Assembly (NCBI RefSeq): GCF_900156425.1
Contig: NZ_FTNO01000006.1
Location: 186,001-250,000 of the forward strand
Origin: Haladaptatus litoreus
GTDB taxonomy: Archaea > Halobacteriota > Halobacteria > Halobacteriales > Haladaptataceae
Length of the DNA stretch: 64,000 bases
Direction of reading: 5' to 3'
Shown here piece after piece: positions 34,213 through 42,074 of this stretch. Every line of letters starts with the position of its first letter. Position 1 is the stretch's first letter. Both the position numbers and the translations under genes were made by a program. Under the pieces are notes generated by a model that was not told the origin of the DNA, ran no database searches, and saw only the letters and a program-made list of their open reading frames with translations.

Positions 34213-34494
34213 TCAATCTATTCGATGGTATTTCGGAGGGAATGTGGCCTGCTGTAGATAATAGAAGCCGACGATGAATAAACTCTGTCCCAAGAACAAG
34301 AAAACGAGTACCTCGATTGGAACGTGGTATCTTCCGATGAGTCGGGCGGTAACGAGACCAACGAACACACTCCCGATTACGAACCACGAGGCTGTTTTCA
34401 CAATTTGTTCAGAGAGAAGGAATTCCGCAAAACGGACGCTATTTCTGCGGAGAAGTGATTCCCCACCCACTGAATCAGTACCCTGAATGGACAT
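34213..34494 (-). CDS. Small membrane protein
   Basis: Protein of 93 residues (ATG at 34494) with two hydrophobic helices: ASWFVIGSVFVGLVTARLIG and VLVFLFLGQSLFIVGFYYLQ. The rest is short and charged. No family recognised. It stands alone. Confidence 0.6.
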   Translation of the reverse strand: MSIQGTDSVGGESLLRRNSVRFAEFLLSEQIVKTASWFVIGSVFVGLVTARLIGRYHVPIEVLVFLFLGQSLFIVGFYYLQQATFPPKYHRID

Positions 34495-34627
34495 CGTCAC
34501 TATGATAAACGGTAGCAAATCACATTAATACCCCAGATTGTACAGTAACATTATCATCGGACAACGACCGCTTGTGACCGATTACACAATATCTTCTCCG
34601 AACGAAGACAGTGCGAAACACTTAGGC

Positions 34628-34648
34628 ATATACGAGTGATTCGTATAT
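34628..34648. promoter_or_regulatory. Palindromic operator before the HTH/PIN module
   Basis: Perfect 8-bp inverted repeat ATATACGA-GTGAT-TCGTATAT ending 14 nt before the ATG at 34662. It overlaps the expected TATA position, as in autorepressed toxin-antitoxin operons. Confidence 0.7.
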
Positions 34649-34661
34649 TCGTGAATTCCGT

Positions 34662-35138
34662 ATGAGTGTTACAGACGATACCCCCATCTCACGAAAACGG
34701 CTTCAAACGGTGTTTGAGCAACTGGCAAACGACCGGAAACTCGATATCCTTAGCTACGCGGCCGATCACGAGTGGTTTACCGTAACAGCCCTCAAAGAAG
34801 ACCTCGGAATTCCACATACGACAGCGCACGACTATTGCCGTGAGTTGCACCAAGCGGGGCTCCTGCATCGCGAGCAAATGAAGCCTGCAACCTACAGCGC
34901 TGTTGAGTTTGACATTCAACTGTCACTGGATGCCATCGCGACGGCTGTCGAGACCGAGTCCGAAACAATCGACTACATGCTTGCGACGTATGGTGACGGT
35001 ATCATCGACGAACTCCTCGATATCTGGGGGCGTGTCGAAGCAGGTGAACTCACGTACCGCGAGGCGAGTGGTACGCTTGACATGCAGCATGCTGACTTCC
35101 TTCGGCTGGCGGCTGAACTCGAGCTGTTCAACCGATGA
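34662..35138 (+). CDS. HTH antitoxin-like protein (winged helix plus UPF0175-like tail)
   Basis: Protein of 158 residues. A winged-helix domain (RLQTVFEQLANDRKLDILSY, FTVTALKEDLGIPHTTAHDY, CRELHQAGLLHREQM) is joined to a helical tail (GDGIIDELLDIWGRVEAGEL, TYREASGTLDMQHADFLRLA) that resembles the UPF0175 antitoxin fold. It should bind the palindrome at 34628 and neutralise the PIN protein encoded next. The genes overlap by 4 nt (ATGA). The two-domain antitoxin differs from the ribbon-helix-helix antitoxins of the other three modules. Confidence 0.85.
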   Translation: MSVTDDTPISRKRLQTVFEQLANDRKLDILSYAADHEWFTVTALKEDLGIPHTTAHDYCRELHQAGLLHREQMKPATYSAVEFDIQLSLDAIATAVETESETIDYMLATYGDGIIDELLDIWGRVEAGELTYREASGTLDMQHADFLRLAAELELFNR

Positions 35139-35608
35139 GTGTCGTTGTACTGGATGCAAACGCAGTTATCATGCATGGTCGAGCGTTTCCGGATCGCGTT
35201 CGTACCGCCGTTGAAAAAGGGTCTACTCTCATCCTCCCGCGGTCGGTCAAGCAAGAACTCGTTGACGATATCCTTGCGAATGACGATGCACCAGTCAATC
35301 ATCGTGCCTCAGCACGGGCAATCCAAGACCTCGTCGACGAAGGGTTCCTCGTGCTTCGGACACCGGATTTCGAAACGTACAGCGGTATCATTGATGAAGC
35401 GCGTCGACGCATTGCAGACGATACGCTCCCGGAACATACCGTCAAAGCCGATCAATACATTCCAGCCCTTGTCTGTGGTCTCGCTACTGACAATACCGTC
35501 CACCTGGTAACCGCCGATACAAAACTTCGTACTATCGTCCAAGACATTGCTGCTCGGAACGGGGTAACAGAGAACCTTATTTTGCGTGATCCGTTGACGG
35601 TGCTGTAG
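35135..35608 (+). CDS. PIN-domain toxin
   Basis: Ribonuclease-type toxin of 157 residues. PIN-fold acidic residues are visible: VVLDANAVIMHG (first Asp), SVKQELVDDIL (Glu), and the C-terminal LVTADTKLRTIVQD (Asp). VapC relatives cut tRNA or rRNA when freed from the antitoxin. Translation is coupled to the preceding antitoxin gene. A stretch of regulator debris follows. Confidence 0.87.
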   Translation: MSVVVLDANAVIMHGRAFPDRVRTAVEKGSTLILPRSVKQELVDDILANDDAPVNHRASARAIQDLVDEGFLVLRTPDFETYSGIIDEARRRIADDTLPEHTVKADQYIPALVCGLATDNTVHLVTADTKLRTIVQDIAARNGVTENLILRDPLTVL

Positions 35609-35637
35609 TAATCAAGAGCTGTTTTCCATCCTCTTGG

Positions 35638-35757
35638 TCATTCTTTGGGAATCCACCAGATAACCACCCGCGGACTCAATTTCCCCCGTTCCAACGTACC
35701 CTGCTCATACAACTCCTCGAGCCGCTGATGCACTGGCCGGCGTTCATCTCCCGATGA
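35638..35757 (-). pseudogene. Winged-helix regulator, C-terminal fragment
   Basis: SSGDERRPVHQRLEELYEQG, then TLERGKLSPRVVIWWIPKE and a stop, on the - strand. It matches the fragment at 12503 nearly residue for residue. The N-terminal half of the same family appears separately at 36255, 39704, 47480 and 61372. Confidence 0.75.
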
Positions 35758-35789
35758 ACTTTTAATACGTTCACTTTCCAATTTCTAGT

Positions 35790-36167
35790 ATGGAACGGTC
35801 CCCTGAGAGAAAGATTATTACTATCGATTTTATCATCGTATCTTCGTGCGTTTTTAACTTTGTAATAATGGTGCAAATCGCCACGTCCTCGGTTGAGCTG
35901 TGGTGGATTGCCGTGAGTGTCGCCACTGTGACTGGCATGCTGAGCGCTGCTGCAGATCGGAGTCCTGCCGGCCTCTGGGCGATGATCGCTGTCGGGGCTA
36001 TCGGAATGATTGGAATTCTTTACGCAGGGGCTACTAGTACACTTCCTATTGAGATCTTCCCATGGTTCTTTCTTGGATTAGCCATCGGTGTCAGCTTCAA
36101 CCGAGTCCTCTTTGGTATCGTTTGGCCCATCCCAGACTTGCGCCGTCGTCGTACTCTATCCAAGTAG
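35790..36167 (+). CDS. Small polytopic membrane protein
   Basis: Protein of 125 residues with four predicted helices: IITIDFIIVSSCVFNFVIMV, SVELWWIAVSVATVTGML, GLWAMIAVGAIGMIGILYAG and IFPWFFLGLAIGVSFNRVLF, then a basic tail RRRRTLSK. No family recognised. Confidence 0.6.
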   Translation: MERSPERKIITIDFIIVSSCVFNFVIMVQIATSSVELWWIAVSVATVTGMLSAAADRSPAGLWAMIAVGAIGMIGILYAGATSTLPIEIFPWFFLGLAIGVSFNRVLFGIVWPIPDLRRRRTLSK

Positions 36168-36254
36168 TACGGCGATTAGATTGAACAACGCGTCGCGAAT
36201 TCCGTATCACGACACGACATGTATTCCTCTTTCTCCGAAACCATATCATGTCGC

Positions 36255-36345
36255 TATCGGGATGAAGATCTACAACCCATCGAGCGGTCATTGCCGGAAA
36301 CTCGGATTCACGAATCACTCGAAGAATATCCTCATCAGTGATCCA
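36255..36345 (-). pseudogene. Winged-helix regulator, N-terminal fragment
   Basis: On the - strand WITDEDILRVIRESEFPAMT then ARWVVDL, homologous to the fragments at 39704 and 47480. No start or continuation. Confidence 0.65.
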
Positions 36346-36413
36346 ACCTATTGGTCCCCTCTCGACTATTTTGCCGCCGTCTTTTTGTAGTATTCTACCG
36401 TCTAGACGCTTGT

Positions 36414-36581
36414 ATGGCCGATTTGATTGTCAAATCCGCAGTGAAAGAACAGCTCGAAGGACAAAACGTGGCAAGTGACTTCTACGATGCACTCGATGAG
36501 GAAGTTGCTTCAGTCATCGACAACGCTTCTCGACGGGCCGAGGAAAACGACCGGAAAACCGTCCAAGCGCGCGATTTGTAG
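36414..36581 (+). CDS. DUF1931 histone-fold-like protein
   Basis: Short protein of 55 residues, complete for this family: MADLIVKSAVKEQLEGQNVA, SDFYDALDEEVASVIDNASR and RAEENDRKTVQARDL. The helix-loop-helix pattern and terminal R-D-L resemble a half histone fold. Related proteins are thought to bind DNA or assemble as small histones. ATG at 36414 matches the family start. It stands alone. Confidence 0.88.
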   Translation: MADLIVKSAVKEQLEGQNVASDFYDALDEEVASVIDNASRRAEENDRKTVQARDL

Positions 36582-36797
36582 CTGCTCATCGCCTCTCTCA
36601 ATCCCTGGTATTGAACCTGTTACTGACACGGATTGTTGAACGCCAGCCTCCAATGAGTCACCTCGCTCCAATTCTTACTCATTAGTTGCTTGCACATAGT
36701 TTTGGTTATAGTGATATCTGGTTCACACAAATTCTACATAATAATACCATACAATTATTAGGGTTGTCATTGTATTACTCCTTTGAGTACAAGTCCA

Positions 36798-36919
36798 TGC
36801 CCATCCCATACTACCCATCCGACGACCCCGAGGAGGTGCCTGCCCCAGACATTGATGGAATCATCCAGCGCATCCTTCATCCGAAGGGACGACGATCGCC
36901 GCCTCCGGCCAGTATCTGA
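36798..36919 (+). CDS. Possible small protein (40 aa)
   Basis: Frame MPIPYYPSDDPEEVPAPDID, then GIIQRILHPKGRRSPPPASI. Proline- and acid-rich with haloarchaeal-like codon use, and an A/T-rich promoter-like region upstream. No family recognised. Existence uncertain. Confidence 0.35.
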
Positions 36920-36982
36920 CTCCATACGATCCATGGTAGATCCACAAGCAGCACTACATAGTGTTGTGTTGATTTTTGGTTG

Positions 36983-37228
36983 TCCATTTTTGTAGCTAAT
37001 CACCGATACTCCACTGCAATAGGCGATAACGAACGCAAGCCAACGTGGCCACAGATCCGAGATGCACTCGAAGTTGACGAGGATCGCCTTCGCAGTGCGT
37101 GGCTCACGGGACGTTTTGTGAACTCGACGAAGGAAGTCACACGAGAGAGTGATGCTGATGTTGTCCTTGCATTCGAGACCGACGATGCCATCGACGAATT
37201 CGGCCTTGTTGAAACCCTTTTTCGGTGA
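36983..37228 (+). pseudogene. Fragment of an unidentified gene
   Basis: Open frame with no ATG (only a TTG near 36980) reading KPTWPQIRDALEVDEDRLRS, AWLTGRFVNSTKEVTRESDA and DVVLAFETDDAIDEFGLVET. The first part looks like a helix-turn-helix. It is probably a 5'-truncated gene. Family unknown. Confidence 0.4.
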
Positions 37229-37321
37229 TCGGTTTCAGGAGTCGTGCTGAATGAATACGTATCTTGCCCAGAAACACTAATTGGACCTCTCGACGCCCGC
37301 GTGACTTGCAGCAGGTCAGTG

Positions 37322-38137
37322 ATGAATTTGGATCGTTTACCATCCCACATTCCCGTTTCGGTACCGCCCAACAAAGAAGTAATCCGGCCACGAGTCTACT
37401 TGTACGATATGAGCGGTGACATTCGAGTCGTCGATCCGACGGATAGAGATCGAACCGAACCGATGGCTGGTCTTGTCGAGCAGACGTTGTTTCACGTTGC
37501 TGACTATCGGCTCGTATTGCTTCGGATCGACGAGAATACGCCGTGGCACGTCCGGGAAGGAGCCATCTATGGATGGGTTCGCACTGGCCAAGGACGGATT
37601 GCACATAGCGAAGGTCAATCGACAACTATTGAGACAGGCGACTTCCTCCACGTGCCTCCGACAACCGTTCACAGGTACATCGGTGGGGGTGATCAACTGG
37701 AGATTCTAGCAGTCGTCACTAGCGATTTTGACATTACGCAGGTTGCTGCATCGACAACTATTGACGAGGACGCCGAACCAGCTATCGTCGGTCCCGACGA
37801 CCTTGTACCAACTGCCGAGAGTCCGAACCTGATCCGAGAGACACCATTTCCCGAAGCTGCGGTCCTCATGATGCGTGTCCAAGCGGCTGGGGGGGCCGCT
37901 GCTGGCTGGCACCACCATGGAGATAACGTCTATTTTGGTTATGCTGTCGATGGACCGAGCGAAACCGAGTATGGTCCAGTGGGCGAGAACAGTGCAAGGA
38001 TTGAGATCGGCGAGAGTTTCCACGTTCCGCCGAGGCTGATCCACCGCGATACCAACCCGACTGATACTGCCCACACAGGGATCATCTGGCTCTGCGGTGG
38101 CGAACCCTGGGTTGTGAACGTCGAGGGTCCTGGGTAA
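37322..38137 (+). CDS. Two-domain cupin protein
   Basis: Protein of about 271 residues with two cupin barrels. The first has GWVRTGQGRIAHSEGQST, then GDFLHVPPTTVHRYIGGG. The second has GWHHHGDNVYFGYAVDG with a His-rich metal motif, then GESFHVPPRLIHRDTNP. Bicupins include dioxygenases, decarboxylases and isomerases using a bound metal. The first barrel lacks the full His set, so the second is the likely active site. The start is uncertain: the ATG at 37409 (MSGDIRVVDPT) is an alternative, as residues before it are not conserved-looking. Confidence 0.82.
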   Translation: MNLDRLPSHIPVSVPPNKEVIRPRVYLYDMSGDIRVVDPTDRDRTEPMAGLVEQTLFHVADYRLVLLRIDENTPWHVREGAIYGWVRTGQGRIAHSEGQSTTIETGDFLHVPPTTVHRYIGGGDQLEILAVVTSDFDITQVAASTTIDEDAEPAIVGPDDLVPTAESPNLIRETPFPEAAVLMMRVQAAGGAAAGWHHHGDNVYFGYAVDGPSETEYGPVGENSARIEIGESFHVPPRLIHRDTNPTDTAHTGIIWLCGGEPWVVNVEGPG

Positions 38138-38237
38138 CGCTGTCTTCACTCGATTGCAAGGTGCGCTTGAGATGCAGAGAAGAATTTCTTCTCTGTATTC
38201 GGCACGCGATTCATTTCGTCTATTGAGGGTTGCTACA

Positions 38238-38344
38238 GAGCCTGTCCGAAAAACAATTATGAGACGAATTTCACGGCCTCAGGATCGGTTATAGCGTTAA
38301 TTAGCCGAATCCATCGACAAGAAAAACACTTTTCGGACAGGCTC
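38238..38344. mobile_element. MITE of 107 bp with 15-bp terminal inverted repeats
   Basis: Ends GAGCCTGTCCGAAAA (38238-38252) and its reverse complement (38330-38344) form perfect 15-bp inverted repeats. TACA flanks both sides (38234-38237 and 38345-38348), a probable 4-bp target duplication. The interior is AT-rich and has no frame. The ends resemble those of IS5-group (IS427-like) elements, so a related transposase elsewhere probably mobilises it. Confidence 0.85.
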
Positions 38345-38352
38345 TACAGAGT

Positions 38353-38553
38353 CATGAATTCGAATATGACGGACGCTCTCCGGAGACAATCGAGGTCGGT
38401 GGCAGCACCCGAGAGCTAGATCTCATCATCGGTGGACCTGAGAGCGATTACGATGATGCGGAGAGCGAATTGCTCTATACTCGTCCCAATCAGGAATCCG
38501 TGAGTGCTGGGTTAGTATTGAATACTAACCTTGGCGATCCAAATCCTGAATGA
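38353..38553 (+). pseudogene. 3' fragment of an unidentified gene beside the MITE
   Basis: Open frame with no start: HEFEYDGRSPETIEVGGSTR, ELDLIIGGPESDYDDAESEL, LYTRPNQESVSAGLVLNTNL, GDPNPE and a stop. The acidic composition is clearly haloarchaeal coding sequence. The 5' part is gone, beginning at the MITE. Confidence 0.55.
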
Positions 38554-38620
38554 GCGCAACGGCTCATTGCTACTAGGATTGTCGCTCCACGTTAGAAAAC
38601 AGTATATGCATGTCTGTTAC

Positions 38621-38881
38621 TCATACGATTGGCCGCCTACCGCGCCAATCGCGCCAGAATGAGCGAGCAGTGACGAAGACGACGTACAACGATAGGAGGG
38701 CAACGACAATGACAGGAATACCAACAAGCACGAGTCCTACATCACTCATTCCCTCTGCAACGTAGGTTCCCATCTGTGCAAGTCGGAACGCAACGAGCCC
38801 TCCAAGGAGTGCGACGATTCGAATGACTACTGATTGGCCATCGGTCCACCTTCCAAGCATACTGATTCGATTTTGAATCAT
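38621..38881 (-). CDS. Small membrane protein
   Basis: Protein of 86 residues with two hydrophobic segments (VVIRIVALLGGLVAFRLAQM and VGLVLVGIPVIVVALLSLYV) and a basic C-terminus FWRDWRGRRP. No family recognised. Confidence 0.6.
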   Translation of the reverse strand: MIQNRISMLGRWTDGQSVVIRIVALLGGLVAFRLAQMGTYVAEGMSDVGLVLVGIPVIVVALLSLYVVFVTARSFWRDWRGRRPIV

Positions 38882-39070
38882 GAACTCATATACACAATTT
38901 CATATTATAAGATAGTATGTTCGATTTCAGTATAATATTGATATTCTTGAGATCATAAATAACCATGTTAGCACGATAATTTCTCTATCCTATGAGTTAG
39001 ATATTCTATTTCTTCACTTAGCATATATTTATCTCCTCGGCGAGCGTATCTGTCGCTGGGAAAGTATCCT

Positions 39071-39664
39071 ATGAATTATCGCACCTACACCAGAAGCATC
39101 ACTCTCGTACTCGTTAGCCTCATGGTCGTTTTTGCTGGCTGTACCGGTGAAGCCGACGTCAGCGGCGACAAAATAACGACTACAATCACCACCAGTGAGC
39201 CAACGACAACTGCCGACACGACGACGCTAGTATCCACAACAACAACTCCGACACCCACAACTACAATAGAGCCAACTACGGTTGAGACCACGTCTGTGGA
39301 ACCAACGACGATGGCTCGTACGTACACTGAGTCGGATCTGACGGCGGATATTGGGGCGCACGGTGTCCATGTCGATCAAGCTGATATCGGCTCGAGTTCA
39401 GCGTTCTTGAACCACTATTCATCCCAGACAGACCCCTCCGAATTGGCCGGAGAAATTGGGACAGTCGCTGGAGGATGGGCGAACTATGTTGTCAGTAACA
39501 ACGATGAACCAGAATATCTGATCGTTACAGTCTTTGACGAGCAAAATGGTGATGTTGCTGGGTCATACATCGTCTTTTCCAGTGATGCGAGAGCCTACGC
39601 TAGAGGCGATATTACGGCAGAGCAGTATGCTGGTCGGGTAATGGCCACCATTGAAGCATACTAA
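39071..39664 (+). CDS. Secreted lipoprotein, Thr-rich linker
   Basis: Protein of 197 residues. Signal MNYRTYTRSITLVLVSLMVV and lipobox VFAGC, then a Thr/Pro-rich spacer (about residues 35-82), then a small domain: TAGGWANYVVSNNDEPEYLI-like strands (GTVAGGWANYVVSNN) and GSYIVFSSDARAYARGDITA. It is anchored on the outer face of the membrane. The signal and spacer are close to those of the lipoprotein at 24598, but the globular domains differ, so the N-terminal parts may share an origin. Confidence 0.78.
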   Translation: MNYRTYTRSITLVLVSLMVVFAGCTGEADVSGDKITTTITTSEPTTTADTTTLVSTTTTPTPTTTIEPTTVETTSVEPTTMARTYTESDLTADIGAHGVHVDQADIGSSSAFLNHYSSQTDPSELAGEIGTVAGGWANYVVSNNDEPEYLIVTVFDEQNGDVAGSYIVFSSDARAYARGDITAEQYAGRVMATIEAY

Positions 39665-39703
39665 ACTCCTCCTACAATCCGGGACAAGACTGTATTATCT
39701 CCC

Positions 39704-39818
39704 ACCAGGTGGTCACTGCCGGAAACTCTGACTTACGAACCACTCGACGAATATCGTCGTCAGTCGTTTGCTCCGCAAATCGTCCCTGCTCGTCGCGCTC
39801 ACTCTCGTCCTCAGTCAT
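39704..39818 (-). pseudogene. Winged-helix regulator, N-terminal fragment with start
   Basis: MTEDESERDEQGRFAEQTTD, DDIRRVVRKSEFPAVTTWWE, then unrelated sequence. It is the best-preserved N-terminus of this dispersed family. The SERDEQGRFAE part recurs at 61372 fused upstream of a membrane-protein gene. Confidence 0.72.
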
Positions 39819-39832
39819 AGCGCATACTGGAT

Positions 39833-40012
39833 CTATTCTTCTACTGATTCGTTATCGGACGATCGGGTTTCATTCTTGAGGAAAAGTGCAATTGCCAGCA
39901 TAATTGCTAGAGGTACGGTGATATACGTCGTGATCCCGGCGATAGGCAGAATAATTAGTATGACAATCAGCAGTAGAACAACTCGACCAACTGTTGATGA
40001 GGGTAATTCCAT
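39833..40012 (-). CDS. Small membrane protein (59 aa)
   Basis: MELPSSTVGRVVLLLIVILI, ILPIAGITTYITVPLAIMLA, IALFLKNETRSSDNESVEE. Two hydrophobic helices and an acidic tail, with ATG at 40012 and stop at 39833. A convincing small membrane protein of unknown role. Confidence 0.6.
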   Translation of the reverse strand: MELPSSTVGRVVLLLIVILIILPIAGITTYITVPLAIMLAIALFLKNETRSSDNESVEE

Positions 40013-40177
40013 AATTTTTCAATAATCATCCCCTATTAAATATTCTTCGCTGAAAACATCCTCTGAACTTCGCAACTCCCCTGACCATTGCTCGGAAGTC
40101 CCGTGAGACTCCTCCACCACACATACGACACTTAACAATCACCACAGGCCTGCCTCCACCGACAATGTTGAAATCGC

Positions 40178-40393
40178 TCATTCCGGTTCACTCTCTTCAC
40201 AGACGATCTCCCGGAGTTCTTCGAGTTTGTCGGGTCGATGCTCAGCAAGTACAGCAATGTCCTTTGGGAGTTCCTCGGTGATTCGCTTACTCACGCGATA
40301 GACGGCCTGATCACGCTGTTGGTTCGAGGGATCGCTTTCACCGCTGATATGCTCTCGATCGGTCTCTGTCATGATCGCTCGGTATCGACTCAT
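40178..40393 (-). CDS. Small acidic protein of unknown function (71 aa)
   Basis: From ATG 40393: MSRYRAIMTETDREHISGES, DPSNQQRDQAVYRVSKRITE, ELPKDIAVLAEHRPDKLEEL. Proteins of this type occur repeatedly in haloarchaeal plasmids and proviruses as I recall, with no assigned function. The helical, charged C-terminus suggests DNA or protein binding. It is divergent from the intact SWIM gene and shares the regulatory region at 40426-40498. Confidence 0.7.
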   Translation of the reverse strand: MSRYRAIMTETDREHISGESDPSNQQRDQAVYRVSKRITEELPKDIAVLAEHRPDKLEELREIVCEESEPE

Positions 40394-40450
40394 TGCATGC
40401 GGTTTTTGTACCAACATAGTTCAATCTATGCACCTCTGCCTACTTCAATT

Positions 40451-40498
40451 CTATGCACTAATGCAAAGTTGGTAGCTTTACTATGCATTAGTCCATAG
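40451..40498. promoter_or_regulatory. Inverted repeat in the divergent SWIM promoter
   Basis: Arms CTATGCACTAATGCA (40451-40465) and TGCATTAGTCCATAG (40484-40498), one mismatch, 18-nt spacer. A third CTATGCAC box is at 40426. The spacer contains TTTACTAT around 40481, about 27 nt before the leader RNA start, so the repeat would surround the SWIM promoter. Confidence 0.6.
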
Positions 40499-40507
40499 CA
40501 TTTGGTA

Positions 40508-40575
40508 GGAAGAACGGTGCCCTCGGGCGTGTGTAGAAACGCGCCGGGTGTTGGTGCACCCGGCACCGGTCTTCC
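40508..40575 (+). ncRNA. Structured leader (three-way junction), copy A
   Basis: 68 nt folding as a three-way junction. P1: GGAAGAACGGTGCC (40508-40521) with GGCACCGGTCTTCC (40562-40575), one A-G mismatch. P2: GGCGTG/CGCGCC around TGTAGAAA. P3: GGGTG/CACCC around TTGGTG. It ends 17 nt before the SWIM start. A second copy at 58916 has the same length and stems. See the findings. Confidence 0.7.
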
Positions 40576-40592
40576 GAATCCATGGAAAGACC

Positions 40593-40982
40593 ATGTCAAC
40601 GAAATCGCCTAGTAAACTTGAAGCTGCCGAGACGGCACAGAAACGCGCACAGGCCGAACAGTTCTCCGTCGACGTCGATGCCCCCGGACTGGTCGAAGTA
40701 ACTAATGAGAGCCACGAGAATTCCGCAAACCACCAGTACACCGTCTCTATCGACGACGCGACCAACGAACTGATGGCCTGCACGTGCCCGCATCACGTCC
40801 ACCGCAACGCTTACTGCAAACACATGGCCGCCGTCGAGAACGCGACGGACGACGGCACGCTTGAGGCATTCCCCTCCGAGGACGACAACGAGACCAAACC
40901 CGAAGACTGTGACTGTGACGGCCTCGGTGACTTCCCGTGCTGGCCGTGCGTGCGAATGGGACGGACGGAATTGCTGAACTAA
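40593..40982 (+). CDS. SWIM zinc-finger protein, intact copy 9 (type-1)
   Basis: The only undamaged SWIM copy in the window: 129 residues from ATG 40593 (MSTKSPSKLEAAETAQKRAQ). Parts: a helical lead (to about 25), a beta-rich segment DVDAPGLVEVTNESHENSA, the SWIM core CTCPHHVHRNAYCKHMAAVE with the CxCx(n)CxH zinc ligands (about 71-85), and a C-terminal Cys-rich tail CDCDGLGDFPCWPC, a second possible zinc site. SWIM domains bind DNA or proteins. In haloarchaea such genes are common and, as I recall, often neighbour SprT-like proteases. It is preceded by the three-way-junction leader. No SprT gene follows here, only traces near 41015-41060. Confidence 0.88.
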   Translation: MSTKSPSKLEAAETAQKRAQAEQFSVDVDAPGLVEVTNESHENSANHQYTVSIDDATNELMACTCPHHVHRNAYCKHMAAVENATDDGTLEAFPSEDDNETKPEDCDCDGLGDFPCWPCVRMGRTELLN

Positions 40983-41240
40983 CTATGGCGTCAGTCTTTT
41001 CTATCTATGATACGCCAAGTGACGGTCTCGGTAATACTGACCAGCGAACGCTCACCGAAATCACAGTTGTCCCATATCTCGCCATTGGATCGAATTTTGA
41101 AACCAACGGAGCGGGGTAGCGACACAGAGATAAACGACCCAGTCCAAGGTCTATCTGAGGAGAATTACCGTCAAATGTAAACCTCAGTGAACCACAAGTC
41201 GTATCATCGCAGCATCTGACGATGGTTCTCCGGATTTAAT

Positions 41241-41375
41241 GCGCTGGTCTGCCGATTCGGACCGGCACGTGGGTACGTCCCGGCTGACGGGCGTGGGCAA
41301 AGCGAGAAACCCACCGCTCACCCACTAGCCTGCTGAACCCCATAATACGGGCCTTCAGCCGGGTTTCGCTGTTCA
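41241..41375. other. GC-rich block with consecutive hairpins
   Basis: Non-coding and strikingly structured: TGCCG/CGGCA (about 41250-41267), CCCG/CGGG around GCTGA, and GTGGG/CCCAC around CAAAGCGAGAAA. It may be a remnant of an IS200/IS605-type guide-RNA scaffold or an independent small RNA. The rest of 40983-41539 contains only a SprT-like trace (about 41009-41065) and no gene. Confidence 0.4.
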
Positions 41376-41539
41376 GTCCATTGAACAATCATCGTACCAC
41401 TCACACCCAGAACGTACTAATAGCAAGCGTTGCGCTGCGGTTTTCTTCGTTCGCGTCGAATCTCTAGTTGGAGAACATGGCCTTAACTTCGCTCATTGGT
41501 ACCGAGCGTGGTGATCCCACTGTTATCAACAGGTAAGTT

Positions 41540-41848
41540 ATGGTCCCTGATACCCCATCAAAGCGGTCGCATGGTTCTGTCACGTACTACGATCGTGATA
41601 GTGCAACCCGTCTTTCAATGATCCTCGCGCATGCGCTTGCCGAGGTAATGGATGTAGACGCTACCGAGGGAGAGGAGGTCTTGTATGCAAGCGTAGACCC
41701 AACCTCACTCGATAACCTCTTCAAAAATCAGTTCGATGGAACTGCTCGAGACCAGGGGCATATCACGCTCACCGTTGATGAGTACCTAATGATTGTGAGC
41801 AGTGGCGGCCGGATCGAAATCACGCCGCAAAATAATTCAGAAGAGTAA
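41540..41848 (+). CDS. HalOD1 output-domain protein
   Basis: Protein of 102 residues consisting of one HalOD1 domain: SATRLSMILAHALAEVMDVD, YASVDPTSLDNLFKNQFDG, then HITLTVDEYLMIVSSGGRIE. In haloarchaea this domain occurs alone or at the end of signalling proteins and is thought to relay output. The mechanism is unknown. It lies near a second HalOD1-like gene (43558), with the DUF7344/DUF7521 operon between them. Confidence 0.85.
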   Translation: MVPDTPSKRSHGSVTYYDRDSATRLSMILAHALAEVMDVDATEGEEVLYASVDPTSLDNLFKNQFDGTARDQGHITLTVDEYLMIVSSGGRIEITPQNNSEE

Positions 41849-42074
41849 TCTATTCTCTATTGCTCGCTAATTGGTTTTTGACTATTGGAACCATCTTCTT
41901 TGGTTACTCAGCGAATAGCTCCAATATAACTGGTTGAAATATGCTCTTGTTGCTGAGAAAGTGAGTAAGGATACTATCAGAAGGGTGGTTGCGTGAGTCG
42001 AGGGATGGTGGTATCGATCTCATTGCTCTTGGTTTCATTTTAGAAAGTGAATAAAAATAGATACCCGCACATGC

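Noticed and set aside
39085..39327. 80-codon Val-rich frame on the - strand
   Set aside because: It is the antisense of the Thr-rich linker of the lipoprotein at 39071 (ACN read as GTN/NGT), a known artefact.
36258..39818. Regulator fragments as complete small genes
   Set aside because: Each piece carries only the N- or C-terminal part of a shared family and lacks either start or stop in frame. Comparison of the pieces shows they are broken.
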